From: Anabaena sp. WA102
Lineage (GTDB): Bacteria > Cyanobacteriota > Cyanobacteriia > Cyanobacteriales > Nostocaceae
Direction: 5' to 3'
DNA length: 64,000 bases
Assembly: GCF_001277295.1 (NCBI RefSeq)
Contig: NZ_CP011456.1
Location: 4,468,001-4,532,000 of the forward strand
A program made the translations under genes and the position numbers. Below are positions 1 to 8,133 of the stretch, one piece after another (position 1 is the stretch's first letter; the number at the start of each line of letters is the position of its first letter). Below the pieces are notes generated by a model, which saw only the letters and a list, made by a program, of their open reading frames with translations, was not told the DNA's origin and searched no databases.

Positions 1-147
1 GAAAATGACCACGCTTTCTTAACTGAAACTGGCGTTTTCTCTGAAGATTTCATTCAAAATTGGATTGATTACAAGGTTGCTAACGAAGTTAAGCAAATGC
101 AATTGCGTCCACATCCTTATGAATTCTTCTTGTATTACGATTGCTAA
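1..147 (+). CDS. glnA: Glutamine synthetase, C-terminal end (partial)
   Basis: The window opens inside this gene; 48 codons and the TAA stop are present. The tail ends in QMQLRPHPYEFFLYYD, the conserved C-terminus of type I glutamine synthetase, which makes glutamine from glutamate, ammonia and ATP. A strong hairpin follows, and gifA, encoding a protein inhibitor of this enzyme, is convergent 68 bases away, the same neighbourhood as in Anabaena. The start and active site lie outside the window. Confidence 0.95.
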   Translation, partial: ENDHAFLTETGVFSEDFIQNWIDYKVANEVKQMQLRPHPYEFFLYYDC

Positions 148-185
148 TTACAACAATTACTAACGTACAACTAGTGAATTTTTTA

Positions 186-212
186 GCCACCCTCTGGGGT
201 GGCTTTCTTTTT
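186..212 (+). terminator. Rho-independent terminator of glnA
   Basis: A 7-bp GC-rich stem (GCCACCC / GGGTGGC) with a 4-base loop is followed by a T-rich run, 39 bases after the glnA stop. On the opposite strand the stem is followed by A residues, so it should act mainly on glnA transcripts. Confidence 0.85.
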
Positions 213-215
213 CAC

Positions 216-416
216 TTAACTCATAGTCGCTTGGCTACGTCCATAAAGCGTCTGAGTAGCTGCATCCATTTTACCTTGAATGGGATTCCAGTAGTGAGAT
301 ATTCCTTCATGCAAATTAAGTTCCTGTGCAGCCCGCATCAACATGGATTGTTGACGATTCTTAGCTTGCTGATGTTGACGTACAATTGATTGACGGGCTT
401 TTTCTTGAATAGACAT
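216..416 (-). CDS. gifA: Glutamine synthetase inactivating factor IF7
   Basis: A 66-residue basic protein matching the cyanobacterial IF7 family: N-terminal MSIQEKARQSIVRQHQ, then KNRQQSMLMRAAQELN, a QGK motif and a C-terminal YGRSQATMS. IF7 binds glutamine synthetase directly and inactivates it when nitrogen is plentiful. I chose the ATG at 416 because an AGGGAGGTAGG ribosome site (423-434) precedes it and IF7 proteins are about 65 residues; a longer frame to 473 exists but adds unrelated sequence. It converges on glnA. Upstream GTA-N8-TAC sites fit the known NtcA repression of gif genes. Confidence 0.9.
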   Translation of the reverse strand: MSIQEKARQSIVRQHQQAKNRQQSMLMRAAQELNLHEGISHYWNPIQGKMDAATQTLYGRSQATMS

Positions 417-495
417 AACACTACCTACCTCCCTGTATTTATTTACTAAGGAATAATTTACTATTCCCTGCAATCTGATGATAACACAAAAATCT

Positions 496-509
496 GTAGC
501 GTAAACTAC
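496..509 (-). promoter_or_regulatory. NtcA-type binding site, proximal
   Basis: GTAGCGTAAACTAC fits the NtcA consensus GTA-N8-TAC exactly and lies 80 bases upstream of the gifA start. NtcA is known to repress gif genes during nitrogen limitation. Three direct copies of an 11-base CAGAATCTTAA-like unit follow it at about 509-540. Confidence 0.7.
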
Positions 510-609
510 AGAATCTTAACAGAATCTTAACAGAATCTTAAATGAATAGGATTGATATGATTATATCTCCTCTATCCTGCTTGCATTTTCGATGAGAACA
601 TAAAATTCT

Positions 610-623
610 GTAGCGTAAACTAC
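610..623 (-). promoter_or_regulatory. NtcA-type binding site, distal
   Basis: A second identical GTAGCGTAAACTAC, 114 bases further from gifA than the first copy. The identical core in a region without coding potential suggests duplicated operator sequence. It may serve gifA; the neighbouring alcohol dehydrogenase points toward, not away from, this site. Confidence 0.5.
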
Positions 624-689
624 AAAATGATATTTTTGTTATAAAACTTCATGAAATTGGTCAGTTGTCAGTTGCAAAAGAATATTTCT

Positions 690-795
690 CTCCCCTACTC
701 CCCCTACTCCCCTACTCCCCTACTCCCCCTACTCCCCTACTCCCCTACTCCCCCTACTCCCCCTACTCCCCTACTCCCCCTACTCCCCTACTCCT
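690..795. repeat. CCCCTACT tandem array
   Basis: About 13 head-to-tail copies of an 8-9 base unit (CCCCTACT with an occasional extra C). Such pyrimidine-rich short arrays occur in intergenic regions of heterocystous cyanobacteria and vary in copy number by slippage. It directly abuts the alcohol dehydrogenase stop. No function is evident. Confidence 0.85.
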
Positions 796-798
796 CCA

Positions 799-1845
799 CT
801 ATGGATAAATCAAAATCTTATAAGTTTCCGCCGTGGGGGCGATCGCTTGGTCTACGGCTTGTGATAAATTTTGGAGGGGATAGCGATCGCTAATTAAGGC
901 TTTCACATCAATGCGGCGATTAAATACGATGTCCGCAGATAGGCTTTGCAGGCGGTAGGATGAGCTATAACTGCCCATTAAGTCTATTTCCCGACGGTAG
1001 AGAGTATTGGGGTTAATGGGGATGGTTAACTCGTCTGGGAACTCCGCAAAGAAGAGAATTTTTCCACCTTTGCGAGTGCAGTCTAAAGCTTGGAAAAATG
1101 CTTTGTCACTGGGAACAGCTAACAAGGTGACATCAACACCCATTCCCCCAGTTAAAGCTTGAATTTTGGTAGATAAATCAGCGTCACGGGCATCAAAAGC
1201 CGCTTCTGCGCCTACTTCTAGAGCTTTTTCAATTCTAGATGGCAAGAGGTCAGTAGCGATCGCTTTCGCTCCAAAATACTTCACCAACATCATAAACATT
1301 AACCCAATGGGACCTGCACCAGTTACTAATACAGTTTGTCCAGGTGCAATTTCAGCTTTTTTCACCGCTTTTAAACAGCAATTAGTGGGTTCAACAAAAC
1401 TCGCCTCTTCAAAACTGATATCATCAGGGATGGGAATTAAGCCACCATTTTCGACAATGTGGGCTGGAACTTTCACATACTCCGCAAAACCGCCACCACT
1501 GGCGTTAAAACCTGCGGTAGTCGAGATATTTTTATAAACATCGCACATGGAAAAATTATCATTTAAGCAATAGGCGCAACGCATACATGGTATATGGTGC
1601 ATCACCGCTACCCGTTGTCCTACTTGCCACCCTTTTACCTGTGAACCAACAGCCGCAATAGTTCCAGCGGTTTCATGTCCAAATATGCGGGGCGGTTCAT
1701 ACAAAGGATAACGAATCTTTTTAATATCTGACTGACACAAACCCACAACCCTCACCTGTACTAGCACTTCATCTGCGTCTAGGGTAGGAACTGGGACTTC
1801 TTCGTAGGATAATTGATTTACGCCTCTAAATACTTGTGCTTTCAC
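799..1845 (-). CDS. Zinc-dependent medium-chain alcohol dehydrogenase
   Basis: A 348-residue MDR-family oxidoreductase using NAD(P)H. Catalytic zinc ligands are visible as Cys37 (GLCQSD) and His57-Glu58 (GHE); the structural zinc lobe has Cys87, Cys90, Cys93 and Cys101. A Rossmann motif GAGPIGL lies near residue 176. Length is normal for the family. It resembles sorbitol or threonine dehydrogenase-like members, but the substrate cannot be read from sequence. It is transcribed alone, ending at the CCCCTACT array. Confidence 0.85.
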   Translation of the reverse strand: MKAQVFRGVNQLSYEEVPVPTLDADEVLVQVRVVGLCQSDIKKIRYPLYEPPRIFGHETAGTIAAVGSQVKGWQVGQRVAVMHHIPCMRCAYCLNDNFSMCDVYKNISTTAGFNASGGGFAEYVKVPAHIVENGGLIPIPDDISFEEASFVEPTNCCLKAVKKAEIAPGQTVLVTGAGPIGLMFMMLVKYFGAKAIATDLLPSRIEKALEVGAEAAFDARDADLSTKIQALTGGMGVDVTLLAVPSDKAFFQALDCTRKGGKILFFAEFPDELTIPINPNTLYRREIDLMGSYSSSYRLQSLSADIVFNRRIDVKALISDRYPLQNLSQAVDQAIAPTAETYKILIYP

Positions 1846-1901
1846 GTTGGTTTTCCACTATTCAACGTTACTAGATTTAACATTTTGTGGGTGAGGTTAA
1901 G

Positions 1902-2750
1902 TTATGGAGTTTTATCTTTCTGTCTTTTAGCTTTTTCTAATTGTGTTTCTAAGCTTTGTTCAAAAATTTGGAATGCTTCAACATCTGCTGATGAAAGATA
2001 TCCCCCGATTTCGCCATTTTCAAGTCTGAGAATCTCATCACGATTGTCTTTAGCAGTAATTGTTAAAATTTCCCCTTTTTGCCAAAGACTATATCGCTTA
2101 CCTTCATAGTACCGCCCACCATCTGGTGCTACTTTACCTAGTTTATCTAATGTTTTTTTGGCACTTTGCACAATTTCGTCACCATAGAATTGGCAGCGAA
2201 TAGTACGAGTAAATTTTGGTACTCTATTCTTTCTATTTAAATTAGTTGTTTCTAACTTGTCAATAATCTCAGGAACACTTTTTGGATCTTTAAGCTCATT
2301 AGACTGTTCCCAAATAATTTTAATCATTGTTCCTGGATTTTGCTCATCAAGGTACACCAAAAAATCATCTGCGTGCCAAGCTTCAATACCCCAAGGAGTT
2401 AAAGCTTGTGTGGGAAAACCATCCATGTCAACAGTAACAATAACTTTGGCCTTAGCAACTATAGCAGCAGCAATAACATGATGATCCCTTGGATTGTTGG
2501 TCATTGCTGCTATTAACTGTGAAGGTACTTCCACCATCGCATCAGGAAAGTTTGTCTTGATTTGTTCTTGAAAGTATGCTGCTTGAGCATCAGTTATTCT
2601 TCCATTTTTTATTAGGTTGCGAGTAGCACCATCCAGAATTTCTTGTGAAAGATGAAGTTCGTATAATTCTGCCTCAGCAGCACGCATCAAAGTATCACAC
2701 AAAGGCATAGGGTAGATAACACAGGAATCTAAAATTACAGAGAGTACCAT
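1902..2750 (-). CDS. PIN-domain protein (VapC-like toxin) with extra C-terminal domain
   Basis: A 282-residue protein. Residues 1-140 form a PIN ribonuclease domain with acidic residues Asp8 (ILDSC), Asp89 (NPRDHHVIAAA) and Asp108 (VTVDMD). Residues 165-280 are an additional domain that I do not recognise; classic VapC toxins are about 130 residues. It starts one base after the stop of an HTH protein, so the two form a toxin-antitoxin-like operon with the regulator first. A similar but truncated pair lies at 7780-8574. Confidence 0.75.
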   Translation of the reverse strand: MVLSVILDSCVIYPMPLCDTLMRAAEAELYELHLSQEILDGATRNLIKNGRITDAQAAYFQEQIKTNFPDAMVEVPSQLIAAMTNNPRDHHVIAAAIVAKAKVIVTVDMDGFPTQALTPWGIEAWHADDFLVYLDEQNPGTMIKIIWEQSNELKDPKSVPEIIDKLETTNLNRKNRVPKFTRTIRCQFYGDEIVQSAKKTLDKLGKVAPDGGRYYEGKRYSLWQKGEILTITAKDNRDEILRLENGEIGGYLSSADVEAFQIFEQSLETQLEKAKRQKDKTP

Positions 2751-2751
2751 T

Positions 2752-3240
2752 TTACTGATCTAATTCGCTACTCTCATCATCATAGAACCCTTCAGCTTCC
2801 AAAAACTGAGTAAATTGCTTAATTCCTTCCCTACGCTTAGTATCTCGTTCTTCCTTATATTTCATCAAATCATCAAAACGGACACGGCGATGTGTTCCTA
2901 CCCTAATACAAGGAATTTCACCTTGATCTAATAACTTAATCAGGTAAGGACGGGAAACTTTAAGAAGGTCTGCTGCTTCTTGTGTTGTCAATTTTTGCTC
3001 TTGGGGGACTATAGAAATGACCTTACCTAAAGCCATTGCATGAACAGCTTGAAGTAATATCTTATACACTGAGTCGGGAATAATAATTTCTTGACCGTCT
3101 GCTGCTACTAATTTTGGTTGAGAAGGTTGAGCTTTGAGTAAATTTTCCAGGTGTTTGATTGATAACTGTTCCTCTACTACATGAAAATGAGACTTAATTG
3201 CCTCTACAGGCTGGTTTTGGACAGGCATGATATTCTTCAT
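2752..3240 (-). CDS. Excisionase-type HTH antitoxin
   Basis: A 162-residue protein. Residues about 84-130 carry an excisionase/MerR-type winged helix (LTTQEAADLLKVSRPYLIKL, then RVGTHRRVRFDDL). The acidic C-terminus (EGFYDDESSELDQ) may contact the toxin. It precedes the PIN gene by one base, the usual antitoxin-first order. It probably represses its own operon, which is inferred from the family. Confidence 0.75.
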   Translation of the reverse strand: MKNIMPVQNQPVEAIKSHFHVVEEQLSIKHLENLLKAQPSQPKLVAADGQEIIIPDSVYKILLQAVHAMALGKVISIVPQEQKLTTQEAADLLKVSRPYLIKLLDQGEIPCIRVGTHRRVRFDDLMKYKEERDTKRREGIKQFTQFLEAEGFYDDESSELDQ

Positions 3241-3789
3241 AATGGTTAGATTTGTGATATATTATTGTATTTAGATAATATCTTTTATTTTCACTAAACG
3301 CAATATCCGAAACGATAATCAGGGTAAGTGGTTTTTATCTGTATAACTGCTATCTAACTAAAGGTATGAGAATTTTGTTAATCACCTGTAATAGAATAGA
3401 TATTAGATTTTGTCACCTCTGAATAATTACAAACAAAATGTCAATAAAATATTTTTAATTTTTATCACAATTTTACATATCTGTAAATAAAAATACAGAT
3501 TAATAAATGATTTTTATGGGAGAATATACATAAGAAACAATTGTTTTTACTTAAAAAATAAATGTAATTTTTAATCAAAATACACAGAGAACATAATAAT
3601 GGCAAAATGCCTTTATCTTCAATTTCAGATAAACTATAATTGAGAAAATTGGCAGTAATAGATATTTTCAGCTTTTCCATATTTAAGAAAAGTAACTTTT
3701 GTATTTCCAGGTTAAATATAATTACTAATTGCCATAGTCAAATCTAGGTTTATCTATATATTTTATCATGCAGATGCACCATATAGATC
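3241..3789. other. AT-rich intergenic region
   Basis: About 550 bases separate divergent genes: the antitoxin leftward and the kinase rightward. It is very AT-rich and holds only short unconvincing frames (the longest, 3465-3680 on the minus strand, is low-complexity Ile/Asn/Lys/Phe). It presumably holds both promoters. No clear palindrome or RNA was recognised. Confidence 0.6.
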
Positions 3790-5931
3790 ATGATCTGCTG
3801 TCTAAATCCCGATTGTTCAAATCCTCAAAATCCAGATCATCATCAACTTTGTCAAACTTGTCACACTCCGTTAGTGCCACTTTTGAGAAATCGGTTTCGT
3901 GTCCTCCGTGTTCTTTCTGATGAAGGCGGATTTGGCAGAACTTATATATCCGAAGATATTGATAAATTAAATGAATTATGTGTAGTTAAACAACTAGCAC
4001 CAAAATTTCAAGGTACTTGGTCACAAAAAAAAGCAACTCAACTATTTTCCGAAGAAGCCAGACGACTGCAAGAATTAGGAGAACATCCCCAAATTCCCAC
4101 ACTTATAGCTTATTTTCAGCAAGATAATTGTCTGTATTTAGTACAACAATTTATTGATGGTCAAAATTTATTTAATGAATTGAAATCTCGAAGAATTTAT
4201 AAAGATTGGGATATTCAATCTATTTTATTAGATTTATTACCAATTATCAAATTTGTGCATCAACATGGAGTAATTCATCGTGATATTAAACCAGAAAATA
4301 TTATTCGTCGAAAAACTGATGGGAGATTAACACTCATTGATTTTGGTTCTTCCAAACAGTTAACTGCACAGGTACAGCGAAAAAATGGTACTTCTATCGG
4401 TTCACATGGTTATTCTCCCATCGAACAAATTAGAGATGGAAAAGCCTATCCCGCAAGTGATTTATTTAGTTTAGGCGCTACTTGTTTTCATCTATTAACA
4501 GGAATTTCTCCTTTTCAATTATGGATGGAATATGGTTATGCTTGGGTAGAAAATTGGCAGCAGTATTTACGCTTTCCTTTGAGTTCAGACTTATCAGAAA
4601 TTATAGATAAATTGCTTCAAAAAGAAATAGATAGTCGTTATCAATCTGCTGATGAAGTAATTAGAGATTTGATGAAAAAACATAATCATATTCTGCCAGC
4701 AGCGAAGCATAAAATCATAAAATCACCTAGAAAAAATTCTCAACCACACTCATCAAAATATACTTGGGTTAGAAATTTAATTTTCATTTTTGTGATAGTT
4801 GTCTCTTTCGCATTAGTAGAATCCGGTTATCGAGAATTTCGCAAATTAAAAACTAACTTTTCATTTAGTTGGAGTCAACCTCGCAATAGTCCACCCACAT
4901 TTGCAACATCAGAAAAAAATTTGTCTTTAGTCAATACTTTCTCTGGACATAAAAGCAAAGTTTTGTCAGTAGTTATGAGTCCAAATGACAAATTAATTAT
5001 CAGTGCTGGGGATTGCGAAAAAAGTAATAACAGTCTATGTCATAATATTAAATTATGGGATATCATTACAGGTAAAGAAATTGCTAGTCTTCAGGGACAT
5101 TCCCAAAATGTCAATGCAGTAGCTATCACTCCTAATGGTAAAGCTTTAGTTAGTGCTAGTGATGATAAAACTATTAAGATTTGGAATTTACAAACAAATC
5201 AATTAATTCACACCTTAAAGAGTCATACAGATGCGATTCATAGTTTAGCTATTAGTAGTAATGGTAAAATTCTAGTTAGTGCTAGTGATGATAAAACTAT
5301 CAAAGTTTGGAATTTAATCACAGGTAAGCTAATTCGCACTTTAATTGGTCATAAATATTGGGTGCGTTCTGTAGATATTAGTCCTGACGGTGTTACCTTA
5401 GCAAGTGGTAGTTTTGATAAAACGATTAAATTATGGAATCTTAATCAAGAAGCACCAATTCTGAATTTAGCTACCAGTTCACAAACAGTTATAGCTGTGG
5501 CTTTTAGTCCTAATGGTAAAATTTTAGCAAGTTCCAGCCGCGATAGCGTAAGCGCTGACCGAAGGTATCGCACAATTAAATTATGGAATCTGCAAACCCT
5601 CAAAGAAATTCGGACTCTCATGGTAGAAGATAATAGTGTTAATACTATTGCTTTTAGTCCTGATGGTAAAATTTTAGCAAGTGCTGGACGAAATATTTCT
5701 GAAGAACAAATCTATCACACCATTAAACTCTGGAACGTAGCTACAGGAGAGGAAATACTAACATTGACGGGACATAGTAATGCTGTCACCTCCCTTGCTT
5801 TTAGTGCTGACGGGAAGTTTCTAGTTAGTGGTGGTGAAGATAATTTAATTAAAATTTGGCAGATTCCAGTCAATGATGACAAAAATTTTCCCCGTCGAGT
5901 TTTGGTACTTGATAAAAATAAATTTCGGTAG
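3790..5931 (+). CDS. Membrane Ser/Thr protein kinase with WD40 propeller
   Basis: A 713-residue Hanks-type kinase. An N-terminal zinc ribbon (Cys4, Cys9, Cys21, Cys24) is followed by the kinase domain: glycine loop near 44-51, Lys67 (VVKQL), HRDIKPEN at 163-170 and DFGSS at 184-188. One transmembrane segment lies near 328-345, then seven WD40 repeats to the C-terminus. This architecture is common in filamentous cyanobacteria: cytosolic kinase, and a propeller likely on the far side of the membrane. A small palindromic repeat has expanded one blade in frame (see 5540-5571). The target is unknown. Confidence 0.9.
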   Translation: MICCLNPDCSNPQNPDHHQLCQTCHTPLVPLLRNRFRVLRVLSDEGGFGRTYISEDIDKLNELCVVKQLAPKFQGTWSQKKATQLFSEEARRLQELGEHPQIPTLIAYFQQDNCLYLVQQFIDGQNLFNELKSRRIYKDWDIQSILLDLLPIIKFVHQHGVIHRDIKPENIIRRKTDGRLTLIDFGSSKQLTAQVQRKNGTSIGSHGYSPIEQIRDGKAYPASDLFSLGATCFHLLTGISPFQLWMEYGYAWVENWQQYLRFPLSSDLSEIIDKLLQKEIDSRYQSADEVIRDLMKKHNHILPAAKHKIIKSPRKNSQPHSSKYTWVRNLIFIFVIVVSFALVESGYREFRKLKTNFSFSWSQPRNSPPTFATSEKNLSLVNTFSGHKSKVLSVVMSPNDKLIISAGDCEKSNNSLCHNIKLWDIITGKEIASLQGHSQNVNAVAITPNGKALVSASDDKTIKIWNLQTNQLIHTLKSHTDAIHSLAISSNGKILVSASDDKTIKVWNLITGKLIRTLIGHKYWVRSVDISPDGVTLASGSFDKTIKLWNLNQEAPILNLATSSQTVIAVAFSPNGKILASSSRDSVSADRRYRTIKLWNLQTLKEIRTLMVEDNSVNTIAFSPDGKILASAGRNISEEQIYHTIKLWNVATGEEILTLTGHSNAVTSLAFSADGKFLVSGGEDNLIKIWQIPVNDDKNFPRRVLVLDKNKFR
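5540..5571. repeat. Small dispersed palindromic repeat inserted in frame in the kinase gene
   Basis: The sequence begins GCGATAGCG and ends GGTATCGC, typical of the small dispersed repeats of Nostoc-type genomes. It adds about ten residues (DSVSADRRYR region) between the conserved ASxS and TIKLWN of the fifth WD40 blade, where the other blades have only two or three residues. Confidence 0.65.
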
Positions 5932-5955
5932 GTTGTGAGATTACGGATTATAACT

Positions 5956-6237
5956 CTACAACGTCCCCGATTCTAGTTGATCTAAATATATGAAATCAGG
6001 AGACTTAACTCCAGCTTCTTGTCTAATTTTCACGAGTTTGGGAGATTCAAAAAACCGTTTTGCATCTTCTATTGATGTCCATGATGAAAAATGCACTATT
6101 TTATTGGGATTACTTTCGTACTTTAAAACCTGATATGCTATTTCTCCAGCTTCCTTGCGGATATCGGTAGCATCATCGAAAACCTTTTTCCATGCTTCAT
6201 AGTCTTCAACTTCATGGATAATCAATACATATTTCAT
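5956..6237 (-). CDS. ABM-like (dimeric alpha-beta barrel) small protein
   Basis: A 93-residue protein starting MKYVLIIHEVEDYEAWKKVF, with the pattern of antibiotic-biosynthesis-monooxygenase/cyclase-like dimeric ferredoxin folds (VHFSSWTSIEDAKRFFESP). I chose the ATG at 6237 because homologous folds begin at this beta strand; an in-frame start at 6300 would add 21 unlikely residues. It is convergent with the kinase gene. The substrate is unknown and a catalytic role is unproven. Confidence 0.65.
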   Translation of the reverse strand: MKYVLIIHEVEDYEAWKKVFDDATDIRKEAGEIAYQVLKYESNPNKIVHFSSWTSIEDAKRFFESPKLVKIRQEAGVKSPDFIYLDQLESGTL

Positions 6238-6311
6238 AATTTTGTTTAATTGGTAGTGTTTATTGATTAGCTGAATAAAAGCTTTGAAAAGCGTAGTCAA
6301 ATTTTACAATA

Positions 6312-6365
6312 ACCGTCTGGGAATTAATTTTTAGTCTAATAGCAAAAGTCGGTTTAAGCCGACTG
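6312..6365 (-). terminator. Dispersed repeat acting as terminator (AGTCGG hairpin)
   Basis: On the minus strand AGTCGG-CTTAAA-CCGACT is followed by TTTTGCTATTAGAC. The same layout (hairpin, TTTTGCTATTAGAC, then a GGGAATT-type arm) appears at 45866-45940, so this is a dispersed element that probably terminates the upstream 6380-7608 operon. Confidence 0.6.
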
Positions 6366-6379
6366 GAGGACTTTTATTT

Positions 6380-7141
6380 TTATTCAAGAAACTTCTGAAG
6401 CTCATCCCTATTAGACCACTTCACTACATTAGATACAAGATTTAACAAAGTGATATTATTTTCATTCCACAAATCTGTACTATCATCAATTAATGAAATA
6501 AAGTTATAGTTACTTTCCTTTAAATCACTAATCTCAGACCAAGTAGTAAAAACTTTATCTACTCTCATTCTCGCCGTTCGACGAAGAGGTGTACTAAGTG
6601 TATTAATTAAAGTATTACCATTAGGACGATAGACACAAAAATCTACAGTCCTATCAGTTCCAGACATTCCTCTAAATTTTTTGTTTCTTTCAACATTTAA
6701 GTTCTTCTTATTTAAAAACTCTGTTACTTCTTCAGTAATAGGCTCAAAAGTTGGTACTTTTAGTTTCGTATTAGTATCAGCAACTCTAATTATTGCTTGA
6801 GATAAACGAAGAACTGCATCAGCTAAATTATCATCTTTTTTTAAACGAGTAATTAGCATCCCATTAAATTGTTCAATTCCATGAGTGATAACTATATCTT
6901 TAATAATTATTTCTTGGTTTTTTGATAGGCTATAAGCAGCAGTTTGTAAATAAAGCCAACCAAAAGTTTCACCTAAGTCGGTTAATACATAGGATTCTTC
7001 TTTCTCTTTTAAAAATAAATCTATTACACTACCATCAGGAAGAATAAAAGGAGTAGATATTTGCACAAATTCATTTACAGGTGAGCAAGCAAATAGCCCT
7101 CCAATAGTTTGATTAATTTTTTCACAAATATTGAGTGTCAT
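6380..7141 (-). CDS. DUF1828/DUF1829-type protein
   Basis: A 253-residue protein. The N-terminal half (VNEFVQISTPFILPDGSVID, then SYVLTDLGETFGWL) matches my recollection of the DUF1828 family; the C-terminal half (KFRGMSGTDRTVDFCVYR) fits the DUF1829 region. No catalytic motif is certain, although the family looks nuclease-like in arrangement. It overlaps the upstream gene by 4 bases (ATGA), so the two are translationally coupled. It sits in a cluster of toxin-antitoxin and defence genes, which suggests a similar role. Confidence 0.6.
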   Translation of the reverse strand: MTLNICEKINQTIGGLFACSPVNEFVQISTPFILPDGSVIDLFLKEKEESYVLTDLGETFGWLYLQTAAYSLSKNQEIIIKDIVITHGIEQFNGMLITRLKKDDNLADAVLRLSQAIIRVADTNTKLKVPTFEPITEEVTEFLNKKNLNVERNKKFRGMSGTDRTVDFCVYRPNGNTLINTLSTPLRRTARMRVDKVFTTWSEISDLKESNYNFISLIDDSTDLWNENNITLLNLVSNVVKWSNRDELQKFLE

Positions 7142-7608
7142 AAATCTAATGCTAATACTTGTGGTCTTTGCATGATCCCATTATGTGTTATTTTCGATTC
7201 CAAACAAAACTGCTCCCAGACTCCTATTGGATCATTGGCTAAAGCAGTAATATCATCTGGAACATAAGCTTTTCTATCTCCAATAAATCTATCATTAAAA
7301 TAGTCATTAACCCAACGATGCTTATGCTTTCTACCTATTTTTACACGATCAGGATTCTCATGGTCTTCACCTAAATCTAGACCGTATATTCTATTACCGA
7401 AATCAAGATGAATAATTGCGTAACTAAGCTTATTGGCAAAAGAGTTATACCAACCCTTAATAATAAGTGGATAAGACTCATCTGATACGATTTTAACGCG
7501 AAATTCAAAAGCAGGAGGGTTTCTTTTATTTTTATCCCATATAATGTCACCCTCAACAAATTTATTAGGATCTAATATAAGGGTTTCAAATTTTTCTTGA
7601 CTTAACAT
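7138..7608 (-). CDS. Hypothetical protein paired with DUF1828 gene
   Basis: A 156-residue protein with a beta-rich centre (LIIKGWYNSFANKLSYAII) and histidine-rich HKHRW near residue 112. It resembles what I recall as DUF6978, but I cannot verify this. It has no signal peptide or membrane segment. It is the first gene of a two-gene operon with a 4-base overlap into the DUF1828 gene. The pairing and the setting suggest a toxin-antitoxin or defence pair; this is inference. Confidence 0.5.
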   Translation of the reverse strand: MLSQEKFETLILDPNKFVEGDIIWDKNKRNPPAFEFRVKIVSDESYPLIIKGWYNSFANKLSYAIIHLDFGNRIYGLDLGEDHENPDRVKIGRKHKHRWVNDYFNDRFIGDRKAYVPDDITALANDPIGVWEQFCLESKITHNGIMQRPQVLALDL

Positions 7609-7724
7609 TAATTAACAAATTTGTTTTTTCCATAATAAATGAAAATATCATACTTAGAAGCGATAATCATCAATTTTTTATATTTTTCACTAAAGACAGG
7701 ATGAATCTATCCACTCATTAACAT

Positions 7725-7805
7725 TTATTCAAATATGAAATCCTCTGATAACTCTTCATCAAGATCAACTTCCATACCTTCAGTAAGCAATGAAGCACGA
7801 CGATA
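7725..7805 (-). pseudogene. C-terminal remnant of an unknown gene
   Basis: Twenty-six codons and a TAA encode YRRASLLTEGMEVDLDEELS and a short acidic tail, in a different frame from the overlapping PIN gene end. The acidic tail looks like the end of a small antitoxin-type protein. It seems to have been joined to the PIN gene by a deletion. Confidence 0.4.
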
Positions 7806-8133
7806 CAATTATTTCAGCATCACTTTTAATAGCTGCTGCTAAAACATGGCGATCATCTGCATCTGGAAGTTCTAATTCATCAATTAATTGTTCATATTCT
7901 GTTACTAAACAATCTCGAACATTTTGATTCATTAAATTTTTGGTTCTTTCTAACTGTTTATAAGTCAGATCAGGACGATTTTTTAAAACATTATTTATCC
8001 ATTCTTCATGAATTTTATCAGTCCATTTTGCCTGAAATAAATCAGTTAAAGCTAACCACATCAAAAAATCCCTGAGTGGTGCAGGATATAAAACACAAGC
8101 ATCATAAACAACTATCAAACCACTTGCTTGCAT
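7780..8133 (-). pseudogene. PIN-domain toxin, C-terminally truncated
   Basis: A 117-residue frame with PIN residues Asp11 (VVYDACVLYP) and ADDRHVLAAAI (about 92-102). It then stops at EIIVSSCFIAY, where relatives such as the 1902-2750 protein continue through the last conserved Asp strand and beyond. The missing end and the foreign C-terminal remnant downstream point to a deletion. It follows its HTH partner without a gap. It is likely inactive as a ribonuclease. Confidence 0.6.

Noticed and set aside
690..795. CRISPR-like array
   Set aside because: The unit is 8-9 bases with no spacers between copies; it is a simple tandem repeat.
3465..3680. 71-residue minus-strand frame
   Set aside because: Low-complexity AT-driven composition, no ribosome site or recognisable family; it lies in a divergent promoter region.
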